A stretch of 64,000 bases of DNA from Saturnia japonica (Eukaryota; Arthropoda; Insecta; Lepidoptera; Saturniidae): the NCBI GenBank assembly GCA_033032175.1, contig CM065309.1:11966001-12030000 (forward strand), in the 5' to 3' direction. Positions 63,545 through 64,000 of the stretch are shown here, one piece after another. The position numbers and the translations under genes were made by a program. Position 1 is the stretch's first letter. Each line of letters opens with the position of its first letter. The notes beneath the pieces are model-generated. The model saw nothing but the letters and a program-made list of their open reading frames with translations. It ran no database searches and had not been told where the DNA came from.

Positions 63545-64000
63545 GTGAGTATTCATTCCTATCAGAGATATAATCGTACCATGGTTTTCGGATCTGGATA
63601 TCTTAATACTAATTAATTGGTTTCGTTTATGGAAACGAGTATGAAATAAGTTCAGATATCTGATAGTTTTGGACAATTTCAGTTAAGTATATGACATTTA
63701 CAAAGAATAAACAAGTATTTAACGATCAAAACATTATTTGAACATTTGTACATGAACAATATTAACTTTATTTTAGATCAACGGTGTGCCTGTGGCTCCG
63801 TTCGCGTTTGTTATTATGCAATAATTATTTTCATCAAAATCGGTTGACAATGATTAGAGTTGTGTCAAAAGTAGATGAGAATTAATATAAATTAAAGTTT
63901 GTGTTTTTTTTTTACTATTGTGAAGGTATTTTTGACAATCCTTATAGTCTACTAATTATAGAATGACCTTATACTTGCCGTGTACAAAATTTCATAAGAA
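63545..64000. other. FAM120 intron 15, partial
   Basis: Intron continuing past the window. CGGTGTGCCTGTGGCTCC at about 63781 resembles the Helitron-like 3' tip at 40542 but lacks CTAG. Confidence 0.45.

Overview
This is animal nuclear DNA, most likely from a moth or butterfly. It is A+T-rich and has GT-AG introns. Only three host genes are present, and they match conserved animal families. The space between their exons is packed with decayed transposable elements. Short Helitron-like copies with CTAG ends, BEL/Pao, gypsy, copia, Tc1/mariner, hAT and Harbinger-like remnants and tRNA-derived SINEs together suggest Lepidoptera. The order is an inference from repeat style; the species cannot be named from the sequence.

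Layout. (1) About 1-11.5 kb, + strand: the last two coding exons of a CLCC1-like (CLIC-like chloride channel) gene at 1255-1474 and 10721-11199. They are separated by a 9.2-kb intron holding a broken BEL/Pao element, a solo LTR nested in it, and a dead mariner-type transposon. A Helitron remnant lies upstream at 25-985. (2) 11.5-20.7 kb: a mariner-type element with a nearly full transposase, a Tc1 remnant, a probable solo LTR, a perfect 24-bp palindrome and AT-rich DNA. (3) 20.7-25.6 kb, - strand: a complete four-exon DIRAS small GTPase (209 codons) with a CaaX tail. Its introns hold an internally deleted mariner, two Helitron-like copies and an R1-type LINE scrap. (4) 25.6-39.2 kb: gene-free repeat region with a LINE, tandem repeats, a gypsy element and a copia element with unusual inverted ends. 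(5) 39.9 kb to the right edge, + strand: fifteen exons of a FAM120-family gene (constitutive coactivator of PPAR-gamma-like), at least 848 codons, running off the window. All splice phases agree; the one defect is a one-base shift in an A-run in exon 1. Its introns hold Tc1, two mariners, hAT, Harbinger-like, Helitron-like and SINE copies and a LINE split by a second copy of the solo LTR.

The three genes are not an operon or pathway: one is an ER membrane protein, one a Ras-like GTPase and one an RNA-associated scaffold with an XPG-like N terminus. I found no CRISPR array, no free-standing tRNA or rRNA gene and no convincing new biological system. The most unusual structures are the copia element with a palindromic LTR and inverted 3' end, the paired solo LTRs with intact target duplications nested in other retroelements, and the apparent frameshift in the FAM120 start exon.
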